From positions 186,001 through 250,000 of the forward strand of contig NZ_MTQP01000058.1 in assembly GCF_001984175.1 (NCBI RefSeq): a stretch of DNA of 64,000 bases, given 5' to 3'. This document shows positions 16,608 through 25,310 of the stretch, one piece after another. Within the stretch, counting starts at the first letter, position 1. Each line of letters begins with the position of its first letter. The position numbers and the translations under genes are program-made. This stretch comes from Saccharothrix sp. ALI-22-I (lineage in GTDB: Bacteria > Actinomycetota > Actinomycetes > Mycobacteriales > Pseudonocardiaceae). Under the pieces are notes generated by a model. The model ran no database searches. It was given only the letters and a program-made list of their open reading frames with translations, and was not told where the DNA came from.

Positions 16608-17342
16608 TCAGATGATCGGAACGCCGGAGAACGTCCGGCCGTTGAGCGGCTGGACCTGACGGGCGTTGCCCTCGGGGAACTCGGCCTTGAACCGGGCGAG
16701 CGTCGCGGACGTCGCGGTCAGCGGCGTCGTCAGGTACCAGGACACGCCCTCGGTGAAGGGGGCAGTGGTCAGGGAACCGTTGTAGTGCAAGGTGTAGTGG
16801 GTCGACGGCACCAACCGGTTCAGGTCGATGTCCGGCACCTCGACCGGCTCACCGCACTCCGGCGAAAGCGTGGCGAGGACCTCGTCGACGACCGACTTCG
16901 GGCCCGCCTCGATCGGCACGCCGATCACGAGCAGCTTGCCGTCGGCGCTGCGGTGCACCAGGTGCATCTCCAGCGGGAAGGCGTGGCCGGAGAAGCGGTG
17001 CTCCGACGGGGTGTGGAAGTGGAACTGCACGAGGTCGTAGCGGACCCCCGCGACGGTGACGTAGCCGGAGCCCGGGACGACCTCGGCCTCCTCCGTCTCC
17101 TCGTGGTTGCGCACGGTGCAGCCGCTCGCGCTCGCCGTGTCCTTGCGGATGTACTTCAGCTCCAGTTCGGTGTGCCCGTAGGTCACGTCCAACTTCGGCT
17201 GCGAGGGGTCCGACCGGATGGCGCCGGAGGTGACGTTGACAGGGCTCTGGGTCGACGTCTGCGACTGCGCGAAGGTACCCGTGCTGACGATCCCGGCCAG
17301 GACCAGCGTCACGAGCACCGGCAGGGTTTTCTTGAGTCTCAC
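16608..17342 (-). CDS. Secreted alpha-class carbonic anhydrase
   Basis: This encodes 244 residues. The N-terminus is a Sec signal peptide (MRLKKTLPVLVTLVLAGIVS, with likely cleavage after FAQ). The mature part has the zinc-binding histidines of alpha-carbonic anhydrases in QFHFHTPSEH and EMHLVH, and a late LTTPLT in the usual active-site region. The enzyme interconverts CO2 and bicarbonate outside the membrane. The length matches bacterial alpha-CAs. The short upstream region contains AT-rich sequence that may hold the promoter. No operon partner is evident. Confidence 0.92.
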   Translation of the reverse strand: MRLKKTLPVLVTLVLAGIVSTGTFAQSQTSTQSPVNVTSGAIRSDPSQPKLDVTYGHTELELKYIRKDTASASGCTVRNHEETEEAEVVPGSGYVTVAGVRYDLVQFHFHTPSEHRFSGHAFPLEMHLVHRSADGKLLVIGVPIEAGPKSVVDEVLATLSPECGEPVEVPDIDLNRLVPSTHYTLHYNGSLTTAPFTEGVSWYLTTPLTATSATLARFKAEFPEGNARQVQPLNGRTFSGVPII

Positions 17343-17536
17343 AGCCCATACTTTTCACCCATTCGAGTGAAAGGGGAAGAGTCCGTGAGCGCGCTCTCAT
17401 CTCGATCGGTCGGTGACTTCCCCAATTGGGTCACGGTGTCGCAATTCGGACATTGCCGGGCCTTTACCTTTGATTGGGAAAGTGGGAAAACGGCGAGAGA
17501 AAGGTAAGCGGAAGGTAAGGCGTGGCCGGCTGCGGG

Positions 17537-18136
17537 TTAATCGCAGGCGGACGTCAGGGAACGGTCAAGGGCGGCGCGGTGGGGTGGGTCGAGGTTCCGG
17601 GTGTGGGAGACGAACAGCCGCGTGGCCAGGAGGCGGGCGGGGCAGGAGGGACGGGCGCGGGTGTGGTCGGTTGCCTTCAGTTGTTCCAGGAGTTGGCGGG
17701 TGATGCGGTCCAACTGGGGGCGGACCTCGGTGGCCAGGTCGGGGCGTTCGGTGGGGGCCAGTTCGGGGTGTGCGGTCCACAGGGCGTAGAGGTGGCGTTG
17801 GACCTGTTTGTTCGCTTCGATCTGGTCGCGGAACACCGCGACTGATTCGCTGGGATCGATGCCCATCTCGATCGACAGGGTTAGCACGGTGTCCAGCACG
17901 ACCTGTTCGCGTGCGGGGTCGTCGATGGGGGCGGGGGTGCCGTACTTCGCTGCGGCGACTTTGTCGGCCAGCAGGACGCGTTCCGCCGAGAGTTCGGTCA
18001 ACGGGACCAGGGATGCTCTCGGATGGTCGGTGGCGGTCGCACTGTGGATCGGGGCGACGGCAGTCACGAAGAGTGCCGCGAGAACCGTGACGGAAAACCT
18101 GCGTACCGACACGCGCATTGCCGGAATCGAGATCAC
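17537..18136 (-). CDS. Secreted chorismate mutase (AroQ-gamma, MtCM type)
   Basis: This encodes 199 residues. A signal peptide (VTVLAALFVTAVAPIHSATA) precedes an all-helical AroQ-type domain with LSAERVLLADKVAAAKY, AREQVVLD and FRDQIEANKQVQ, the arrangement seen in the exported Mycobacterium tuberculosis enzyme. It would convert chorismate to prephenate outside the cytoplasm. The physiological reason for secretion is unknown in the family. The start is uncertain: GTG 18136 or ATG 18118, neither with a good ribosome binding site. The gene stands alone on this strand. Confidence 0.88.
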   Translation of the reverse strand: MISIPAMRVSVRRFSVTVLAALFVTAVAPIHSATATDHPRASLVPLTELSAERVLLADKVAAAKYGTPAPIDDPAREQVVLDTVLTLSIEMGIDPSESVAVFRDQIEANKQVQRHLYALWTAHPELAPTERPDLATEVRPQLDRITRQLLEQLKATDHTRARPSCPARLLATRLFVSHTRNLDPPHRAALDRSLTSACD

Positions 18137-18241
18137 CGGGCGAGACTACCGCCGCCCCCCGCGACGAGTCGGGTCACAACGCCGCGAGATCGAAGGCACG
18201 GCGAACGGCAGGCGCACCTGCGGGACACGCTGTCCTACCTG

Positions 18242-18598
18242 GTGCTCGGCGTGTGCTTGCAGAGCGTTCCTGTGCTGTTGCGCGGCGAGGAGTACCTGTA
18301 CCGGTACTTCGACGACGCGGCGATCACCGCTCAGTTCCTGCCCAGCGGTGACGACGTGCTGGTCAGCGGACTGGAGGTGGAGCCGCTCGTGCTGCCGTTG
18401 CGGCCCTTGGCTGAGGTCCTCGACGCGCTCGCCGCGCCGTCCGCCGACCGGGAGGCGCTCGTGGCCAGGTCCCATGCGCTCCGGCGGGCGATGCGCAACG
18501 CCCTGGACCACGCTGTCCGGGAGCGTTTGAAGCGGGACCCTCGGGCGCCGGAGGCCGACCACGCCCCGTCCCCGGGCGGGTTCGGCCTCCGCGAGTAG
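18242..18598 (+). CDS. Hypothetical protein (start uncertain)
   Basis: This reads about 118 residues from GTG 18242; the frame is open further upstream but overlaps the chorismate mutase start region. The sequence looks protein-like: VLLRGEEYLYRYFDDAAITA, a Leu-rich middle (LEVEPLVLPLRPLAEVL) and an Arg-rich C-terminus. No family is recognised. It is three bases upstream of a 47-codon ORF, which suggests a two-gene unit. No convincing ribosome binding site is visible at any candidate start, so a 5' truncation is possible. Confidence 0.45.
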   Translation: MLGVCLQSVPVLLRGEEYLYRYFDDAAITAQFLPSGDDVLVSGLEVEPLVLPLRPLAEVLDALAAPSADREALVARSHALRRAMRNALDHAVRERLKRDPRAPEADHAPSPGGFGLRE

Positions 18599-18601
18599 AC
18601 G

Positions 18602-18745
18602 GTGATCCGGGAGTGCGGCGGTGGACTGGATCTCGTCGCACGGGTCCTGCACGCCGAAGGGACAGACCTGGTGACGCGGCTGAAGGTGCTGCGGACCGTA
18701 TTCGGTCTGTCCCTGGACGAGGCGCGGGCCGTGGACGGGAGTTAG
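18602..18745 (+). CDS. 47-residue protein resembling the ribosomal L7/L12 C-terminal motif
   Basis: GTG 18602 starts 47 codons ending at TAG 18745, immediately after the upstream hypothetical. The segment LVTRLKVLRTVFGLSLDEAR resembles the helix-turn region of the L7/L12 C-terminal domain (consensus of the type VIRELTGLGLKEAK). Small stand-alone proteins with this motif are frequent in actinomycetes and have no proven role. The match is short. Translation is probably coupled to the upstream gene, from which it is separated by three bases. Confidence 0.5.
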   Translation: MIRECGGGLDLVARVLHAEGTDLVTRLKVLRTVFGLSLDEARAVDGS

Positions 18746-18751
18746 CCCTGG

Positions 18752-18994
18752 TCAGGCATTGCGGACGAAGTCGATCTCGACCGACGCGAGGAACGGCTCC
18801 ACCCTGACGCACTGCCAACCGATCGGCTCCACGGCACCGACGATCAGGTCGATCTCCTTGCGGATCTTCGTCATGGACACCCTCGCGCGGGCGTCGATGT
18901 CGAACCCGGCGCTGAACGTCGGATCACCCCGGCCGAAGGCGGTCCTGGCGTCCGAGACGAGCTTTTGCATGCGCCACGCGTGTATCAGTCCCAT
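18752..18994 (-). CDS. Small conserved hypothetical protein
   Basis: This encodes 80 residues from ATG 18994, chosen because AGGAAGG lies six bases upstream. No signal peptide or membrane segment is seen. The chain reads as an alternating amphipathic protein (MTKIRKEIDLIVGAVEPIGW, then VRVEPFLASVEIDFVRNA). No family is recognised. The stop is 6 bp from the stop of the convergent 47-residue ORF. Confidence 0.6.
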   Translation of the reverse strand: MGLIHAWRMQKLVSDARTAFGRGDPTFSAGFDIDARARVSMTKIRKEIDLIVGAVEPIGWQCVRVEPFLASVEIDFVRNA

Positions 18995-19030
18995 GTTCAC
19001 CCTTCCTCGAAGTGATTCGGCCCGCGCGCG

Positions 19031-19390
19031 TCACGGGTGCTGGAGGCGGCCCATGATCAGGGGCACGAAGTGGTCCATGTCGGCCTGGAGGCAGGCCGTC
19101 TGGTTGTGCTTGCCCGTGCAGCCCGGCGCCCACGTGGACCCGTCGCCGTAGTCGAGGAAGTCGAACGGGATGCCGGCCGCCCGCAGGTGGTCGGCGGTGA
19201 CCACGGCGGCCTTCCTGTCCCAGCTCTCCGCCACTGCCTGGATGGGGTCCACGGTCAGGTCGCCGCCGTTGCCGGAGTACATCGCCACGCCCAAGCCGCG
19301 CAGTGGCGTGACGTGCTGTGCGGCGCTCTGCGCGTTCCACACGCCGTCCAGCGGCCACATCGGCACGCCGAAGATCGAGTCGATCGGCAC
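19031..19390 (-). pseudogene. C-terminal fragment of an Ag85/mycolyltransferase-type esterase
   Basis: The 119 residues resemble only the C-terminal third of alpha/beta-hydrolase esterases of the antigen-85 class: VAMYSGNGGDL, then ADHLRAAGIPFDFLDYGDGS and a final DMDHFVPLIMGRLQ. The N-terminal part with the nucleophile elbow is absent. The catalytic His normally found in the GxHxW-type motif is also missing here, where the sequence reads GDGSTWAPGC. The fragment overlaps, in another frame, the tail of the PPE-type fragment to its right. It is best read as a gene remnant. Confidence 0.65.
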
Positions 19391-19857
19391 GGTGGGTCGG
19401 GCTCGACGTCGAACGTGTTCATCGGCCCGCCTCCGGTTGCGTGCTGAGCGTGACGACTTTGCAGCGCCGCGTCCTTGCCGAAGTTCTCTTCCCCTCTCTG
19501 GAGAAACACGAAGTCAGTCACCGGCGAGTGGGCGCTGATGGTGTCGAGGCGGTCGGCGAGTTCGCCCAGTCCCGCCCCGGCCAGTTCGGCGGCGTCGCCC
19601 TCCCAACCGGCCCGCAGAGCGGCCTGCTGGTCCCGCAGTTCGGTCGCCTGGCCGGCCAGTTCGGCGCTGTGTCGCCGCCACTCCTCCGCGACCGTGCCGA
19701 CGTCGGCGACATCGGCTTCCCGCCAGAGCATGTCGTGCAGTTCTTCATGGGTGTACGCGTCCCAGTTCACGCCACCCATCGGCACCGGCGCGGCGAAGTG
19801 CTCCGCCCAGACGTCCCCCGGACCGCACGCCGCGTCCGTCGACTCCCCGAAAGTCAC
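19255..19857 (-). pseudogene. Truncated PPE/WXG-type protein running out of frame into the esterase remnant
   Basis: From GTG 19857, which has AGGGGAAGGGGG upstream, about 111 residues match actinobacterial PPE-domain proteins: NWDAYTHEELHDMLWREADV, then EEWRRHSAELAGQATELRDQ and WEG at 85-87 as the WXG turn. Similarity stops near residue 111 (about position 19524). The last part of the frame, to 19255, is the out-of-frame reading of the esterase fragment. A full PPE-type protein is usually several hundred residues long. A deletion joining two unrelated genes explains the pattern best. Confidence 0.65.
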
Positions 19858-19982
19858 CCCGGTTCCCCCTTCCCCTCCTGGCCGGCCCGAGCCGGTCACC
19901 GAAGAGTGGGGGTCACCCGGTCAGGCAGACCAGGCCAGTCACAGGCCATTGCCGGCCTGCTGGTCCTACCAGGGGAAATGGA

Positions 19983-21258
19983 TCACCGATCGGTGTTGGA
20001 CCGGCTCAGGTGGTCTTCCAGCCGGGCGTGCCGGAACTGGTAAACAGCCCCCGCCCGGCGCAGCACGCCACGCCGGTAGGCGTCGTCCAGGAAGGCGGTC
20101 AGCGCCCACGGCAGCCGTCCGGTGAGCGGCAGCCACACGCGCGCGAACACCACCCAGTGCCCCCACGCCGTCAGGCTCAGCGCGTACCCGAGTCCGCCCC
20201 CGATACCGCCGATCAGCCCGATCAAGAGGCCGGACAGCGGATCCCAGAAGAACGAGAGCCCGAACACGGAACCAGCGGGCAGCGTCTGCAAGCCGAAGAC
20301 CGCGAGCCACCCGGTGAGCGGCGCGACGAGCGCGAGCGCGGGTCCGAACACGAACACCTGGACCAGCCAGGACCGGCTGCCAGGCGGGCCCGGTCCGGCC
20401 GGTCTTGCGGGTGGTGCGGGGCAGGTAACCGGCCAGGTCGGCGGTGGTGAGGTCGGTCAGCTCGACACCGGCGGCGGCGGTCAGCACGTCGATGCCGGCC
20501 ACCGCGGCGGCGTACTCGTCGGGACGGCTGGTCAGCAGCAGCGGCAGGCCGGTGCCGTTGAGCGCGTCGAGTGCGGCCAGGTGCAGGCCGGCGGCGATCT
20601 CGTCGAACCCGTCCAGGACCGGCAGCACGTGGCCGGACTCGACCAGCGCGGCGGCCAACGTCGAGCTGCCGGGCCCCGGCACGGCGAGGTCCGGGTGGTC
20701 GCGCACCACCTGTTCGGTGATCCAGTCCCGCAGGTCGGTGGTGGTGGGGTTCCACGAGCCGAGGCCGAAGATCACCGGCACCGGTTCGGTCGCGGCCCGG
20801 TTCTTCAGCATGTCCAGCACGAACCGCAGGGCCAGGATCGTCTTGCCGGAGCCGGCCCGGCCGAGCACCACCAGCCGGCCGGACGGGATGCGTCGGTAGA
20901 CGTCCACGATCCGGTCGAGCTGACCGGTCAGGTCCAGCGGCGCGGCGGTGTCCCCGGCACGCACGCGGCGGATGTTGGCCCAGGAGTCGGTCAGCTCCGC
21001 GGCCACGGGGCGCCACCGGACGGGCAGCGGGAGCGGGTCGTGGACCTGGCGGTGTTCCTCCTCCCGCTGCCAGCGGGTGCGGACCGAGTACGCGAGCCGG
21101 CCGGCGGCTTCGACGAGCCGGTCGTCGACCGGCGAGGGCACCCGCTCGACGGGTTCCGGCTTGGCGTGACCGGCCGCGGCGCCGAACTGACCGGTCCCAT
21201 CGTGACTCTCGGTGCGGGCGACATCCACGCTCCGAACCCTATCGAGGCCACCGGCCAC
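19983..21258 (-). pseudogene. NACHT-domain STAND ATPase with internal deletion and frameshift
   Basis: From GTG 21258 the frame encodes a NACHT module: P-loop GRAGSGKTILALRF, a Walker B-like VLPVLDGFDEIA and LLLTSRPDEYAAAV. After GYLPRTTRKTGR and a short AWQPVLAG the frame loses sense, near 20360-20400. In a second frame (about 20357 down to 19983) the normal family C-terminus appears: two hydrophobic segments, then RLPWALTAFLDDAYRRGVL and GAVYQFRHARLEDHL. The middle of a protein that is normally around 700 residues is missing. The gene therefore seems to have lost an internal block with a frame change. The ATPase part could still be made as a truncated protein. Confidence 0.7.
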
Positions 21259-21491
21259 ACTTGGCCGGTTTGTGGCCGGTTCGTTCCAGCGCAGACCGTC
21301 CCGGTGTGGTGCTCATCGGAGACGGTCGGGGAGTGCGACGCGCTGAAGTAATGGTGCCAACGGGAACCAGCTTGTGCCGCGACAGCGGGAGGAAGCGGTC
21401 GTCTCTCCGGTTCACCCGATCCGGCATTTGCCGCTGTCAGGCCGCATCATTGCGGACCTTGACGCGGGTCGTCGCGGGACGATGAGCAGCG

Positions 21492-24400
21492 GTGGATACT
21501 CGGCGAGAGCCCGAAGCCGGGCAAGGGGCGCTTGGCCAGCAGGCCGTGGCAGTGGGAGCTGCACAGGTCTTGCAGGCCGGGCGGGATCTTCATGTCCACC
21601 TGGCGGTCGATCAGCGGCGCGAAGCGCAGCGCGAAGTCCTCCGGCGGAGCGACCTGGTGCGGCGGCCTCTGCCGGTGAACCTCACCCACACCCTGCGCTC
21701 GCCGGTACGGGGTCGCGAAGACGACCTGTCGTTCCTGCGCGACACCGTGGCAGCGGGCAGGCACGTCGTGGTGGCGGGCCCGAAGGGCATCGGCAAGACC
21801 CTGCTGCTCCAGCACGCCGCGAACACCGGGGCGTTATCCGGGGGAGTGGTCGCCGACGACGCGGGTCTGCTGTGGCTCGACGCGGCTCCCTGGGGCGCCA
21901 CGGACATCCTCCGGGAGCTCGTGCACGCCTGCTACGAGGTCGATCCGGACACGGCGGTGCCGGACAGCCTTGCCCGGCAACTGCTCGGTGACGTCCGCGC
22001 GCTCGTCGTGCTCGACGGCGTCGACCTGCCTCTCGACGAAGCGCGCCGGGTGCTGTCGGCCATGCCTCGCGGCGTGTTCGTCCTGTCGACCCGGCGCGAC
22101 GACCTGTGGGCGGTGGGCAAGCAGCGGTCGTTGGGCGGGCTGTCCTTCGACGACACGCTCGCGATGGTCCGCGACGAGCTCGGTGAGCCGCTCGACGTCG
22201 AGACGGTCGCAAACGACTGGGACGCGCGCGACGGCAATCCCCTCGACATCCTGGAGCGCGCCGTGGTGCGCGACTCCGCCCGCCGCTTGGGAACGGTGCC
22301 CGAAGGCCTGTCCGACGCCGAGGCGCTCGCGCAGGTCGTCCCCATCGTGCTCGACTCGCTCACCGATCGGGCCCGTGAGGCCTTGCGCCCGCTCGTCGCG
22401 TTGGGCGACGTGCGGTGGGGCGAGCAGTTGCTCTCCGCCGTGTGCGGTGTGCCCGAGGCCCATGGTGCGGACAAGCTGGCGCGCAAGCGCTTGGCGCACT
22501 GCGAGGGCGGCCGTTACCGGGTCGGCGCACTGGTGGCGGGGTTCGAGCCGCCGATCGCGGAATCCGAACTCGTCTCGCTGGTGGAGCGCATCACGGAGTG
22601 GGCGGCGCGGGCGCTGCCGGGTGTCATCGCCGGGGAGATCTGCGTCATCGAAACAGCGCTGAAGCGGACCTTGGACGCGGGGATGCACGACACCGCGCTG
22701 TCGCTGGCCCGCACGGCGTCCGCCGGGCTCGTGTGGTCACGGCACTGGGGCGCGTTGACGACCGTGCTCGGACTCGGGTTGCGTGCCGCGGTGGGCGCGG
22801 AGTCGGTGCACGACCAGATCTCCTTCCATTACACCCTGGCCGTGTGCAGGCTCAACGACGGCGACAACAAGCAAGCCGCCGAACTGGCGATCGCGGCCGT
22901 GAGCCTGAGCCGTGACGACAACGACGAGCACCTCGCGACTCGGGTGCGGGAGCTGAACGCGGAGGTCCAGCACCTCGCAGCCCGGCAGCCACTGTCCACT
23001 GTGGACGGTATCCTGGCCAGGGTCGCCGAGGTGGGCAGCACCGCGGCGGCCTCGGCGTCGGCCGGGGTGAAGGCCGTGCGCGACGCGTGCGTCAACGTCC
23101 TGACGGGCATGCCGGGAGGCCTCCAACTGGCACGGCTGGTGCAGGAGAACCCGGCGATCGTCCGGGGAGCCGTCTCGATGGTGGCGGTGGCGGGTCTCGT
23201 GCTGGCCACCATGTCGGCGTCGGGCAGCCACGACGAGGCCACCGCCATGCCGCCCACGTCCGGCGGCACGGTGCAAGGACTACCGGTGGACGCGCCGAAC
23301 CGTTCCACCCAACCGACCACGACGGCCACCACCCCGCCGACCGGGCCCGCGCTCACCACGACACCGGGCCAAGCCTCGCCAACCGGTACCACGAGCACAT
23401 CGGGTGGCGTGGCAGCGGACGGGCAGCAGCCGGGTGGAGGGAACACCGAAACCCCCGAAACGAACACCGGGTCCCGGCCGCAGATCGCCACCACGTGGGG
23501 TTTGGTCCGCGTCTGGAACGTCGACCGCCCGATCGGGAGCAGCCACGCGCTCTCCGGGCCGACCGTGCCGAACAACAACGAAGCGAACTGGACCTACGGC
23601 CCGTGGGAGATGACCTCGCCCGCCGCCGGTTACCCGACCACCACGCACGTCGCGGTCGGACAGCAGCGGGTCCGGCTGCCGGCGGTCGGCGCACCCGGCG
23701 GCAGCGTGAAGGTGACCACCCAGGACTACGCCGCCTGGGGAGGCAGCGTCGGCTACCGGCCCGGCGTGTTCTGCCAGCCGTCGCGCTGGTACCAGGACGG
23801 CGCCGACGAGGTGATCGACGTGGTGTGCTTCGACCACAGCGGGAACCCCGCCGACGTGCCGTTCTTCCTGCGTTACATCGCCGGATCGACCTCCGGCGCG
23901 CGCGGGTTCGTCTTCGACGACCAACCCACATCGGCCACCTTCACCCCCGACTGGACGCACGGGGTGAACGCGGGCGCGGTCACCAGGACCGGCGTCGGCC
24001 GCTACACCGCCGACCTCCCCGGTTCACAGGGCGGCGCCGTCGAGGTGACCGCGGTCGGCACGGCACCACGCCACTGCGCGGTGACGGGCAGGCGCGGGCA
24101 GCTCGTAGACGTGGCGTGCACGGCCCCGGGCGGCTCGGCGGCGGACTCCATGTTCACCGCGGCCTTCGCCGTCAACCAGAACATCCTCGACGACCCGCGC
24201 AAGCCCGTCGGCGACTACCTCGTCGCCGACGACTCACCGACGGCGAGCGCGCCGGTCATCCACACGCGGTGGGCCTCCGGCAACGCCCCGATGACGCTCG
24301 AACGGATCTCGACCGGCAAGTACAAGGCGCACTTCACCAACGGCTACATCCGCAGCACCATGCACGTGACCGCCGTCGGCTACGGCAACCACTGCAGCGT

Positions 24401-24524
24401 CATGCAGCTCAACGACTACAGCTACAAGGACGACACCTCGATCTGGATCGCCTGCTTCGACTCCGCGGGGACCCTGGTCAACAGCGGCTTCACCCTGCTC
24501 TACACCTCGGTGCGCATCTACTGA
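21492..24524 (+). CDS. Membrane-spanning STAND ATPase with extracellular beta-repeat domain
   Basis: This encodes 1,010 residues from GTG 21492. Near the N-terminus, AVGAAQVLQAGRDLHVHLA matches the short QAGxI..VH motif often found ahead of actinobacterial STAND domains. The ATPase has the P-loop GPKGIGKTLLL (96-106) and Walker B LVVLDGVD (171-178), followed by a helical region. One hydrophobic segment at about 556-577 (SMVAVAGLVLATM) and a Thr/Pro/Gly-rich stalk (590-660) precede roughly 330 residues of beta-rich sequence. That domain has three Cys-containing repeats of the type VEVTAVG....C...V, ending with GFTLLYTSVRIY. The likely topology is cytoplasmic ATPase and extracellular repeats, so it could transmit an outside signal inward. 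Ligand and output are unknown. The start is uncertain, with no strong ribosome binding site. Confidence 0.8.
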   Translation: MDTRREPEAGQGALGQQAVAVGAAQVLQAGRDLHVHLAVDQRREAQREVLRRSDLVRRPLPVNLTHTLRSPVRGREDDLSFLRDTVAAGRHVVVAGPKGIGKTLLLQHAANTGALSGGVVADDAGLLWLDAAPWGATDILRELVHACYEVDPDTAVPDSLARQLLGDVRALVVLDGVDLPLDEARRVLSAMPRGVFVLSTRRDDLWAVGKQRSLGGLSFDDTLAMVRDELGEPLDVETVANDWDARDGNPLDILERAVVRDSARRLGTVPEGLSDAEALAQVVPIVLDSLTDRAREALRPLVALGDVRWGEQLLSAVCGVPEAHGADKLARKRLAHCEGGRYRVGALVAGFEPPIAESELVSLVERITEWAARALPGVIAGEICVIETALKRTLDAGMHDTALSLARTASAGLVWSRHWGALTTVLGLGLRAAVGAESVHDQISFHYTLAVCRLNDGDNKQAAELAIAAVSLSRDDNDEHLATRVRELNAEVQHLAARQPLSTVDGILARVAEVGSTAAASASAGVKAVRDACVNVLTGMPGGLQLARLVQENPAIVRGAVSMVAVAGLVLATMSASGSHDEATAMPPTSGGTVQGLPVDAPNRSTQPTTTATTPPTGPALTTTPGQASPTGTTSTSGGVAADGQQPGGGNTETPETNTGSRPQIATTWGLVRVWNVDRPIGSSHALSGPTVPNNNEANWTYGPWEMTSPAAGYPTTTHVAVGQQRVRLPAVGAPGGSVKVTTQDYAAWGGSVGYRPGVFCQPSRWYQDGADEVIDVVCFDHSGNPADVPFFLRYIAGSTSGARGFVFDDQPTSATFTPDWTHGVNAGAVTRTGVGRYTADLPGSQGGAVEVTAVGTAPRHCAVTGRRGQLVDVACTAPGGSAADSMFTAAFAVNQNILDDPRKPVGDYLVADDSPTASAPVIHTRWASGNAPMTLERISTGKYKAHFTNGYIRSTMHVTAVGYGNHCSVMQLNDYSYKDDTSIWIACFDSAGTLVNSGFTLLYTSVRIY

Positions 24525-24588
24525 ACCAAGGACACCGCTACAGCGCCGTTAACGATCGCGTTCGCGTTCGTGCAACAGCGCGGCCGGA

Positions 24589-25279
24589 ATGGTGCACGGC
24601 GTGAAGAAGAGACTGTTCACCGCAGCGGCCGCCGCAGTGGCCGTGGCCACCGTGATCGGCTACGGCATGACGACCGTGGGCGCCGCCGCGGACTCCGACA
24701 GCGAGTCCGCCACCCGACCACCGGCCTGCGCGACGCCACCGCCGCCGACCACACCACCCACCAGACCACCCGCGAAACCGACGACGGTCACCACGATCGG
24801 GCAGGCGTACTACTGCATCCTCGCCAACTACTACAGCGGTCCGGTGTTGGACAACCGCACGCTGCTGCTGCCGGCGTTCGCCGCGCTCACCCGGGAACTG
24901 CAACGCCGCGGGCTCGATCTGCCCAACGCCACCATGCCCGCGCTCACCGGCCGGAAGGACGCCGACTGGGCCGCGTTCAGCCGCGTCTACCAGCAGATCA
25001 CCGCCGCGCTGCCGGCGGATGCGGCGGTCCGGCAGGCGGTCGCCGAGGTCACGATGCGGGCATGGTGGGCAGCCTCGACGACAACCACGTGCAGTGGTTC
25101 GGGGAACCCGTCCGTCCACCATGCCGATCGGCATCGAGGTCTCCGCCGTCCACGGTCCCGGCCACGCCGATCCGGTGGCGACATCGCCGGTGTTCGTCAT
25201 CCGCCCTGGCCGCTCGGCCCAACCCCGGTGGCGGCCTCGAACTGACCGTGAGGTTTCCGTCCTGCGCTGCTCGGGCTAG
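24589..25279 (+). pseudogene. Secreted S41/PDZ-type protease gene with two frameshifts and missing catalytic region
   Basis: The first 155 codons encode a signal peptide (FTAAAAAVAVATVIGYGMT), a Pro/Thr linker and the helical N-terminal domain of tail-specific proteases (IGQAYYCILANYYSG and following). Near 25058 one base is missing: the family sequence MRAMVGSLDDNHVQW continues in the +2 frame as MVGSLDDNHVQWFG. A second shift near 25105 moves to a third frame with MPIGIEVSAVHGPGHADPVA, which is the start of the PDZ region. The sequence then ends without any S41 Ser/Lys catalytic domain. It is a remnant, unless the frameshifts are sequencing errors; even then the catalytic half is absent. 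Confidence 0.7.
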
Positions 25280-25310
25280 TCCCTAGTCCCTAGTCCCTAG
25301 CCCCTAGGTC
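25276..25310. repeat. 7-bp tandem repeat (CTAGTCC)
   Basis: Three perfect copies of CTAGTCC are followed by two degenerate ones (CTAGCCC and CTAGGTC). The array covers the stop codon of the convergent CBM2 gene. Its rare TAG content is unusual in this GC-rich context. Confidence 0.85.
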
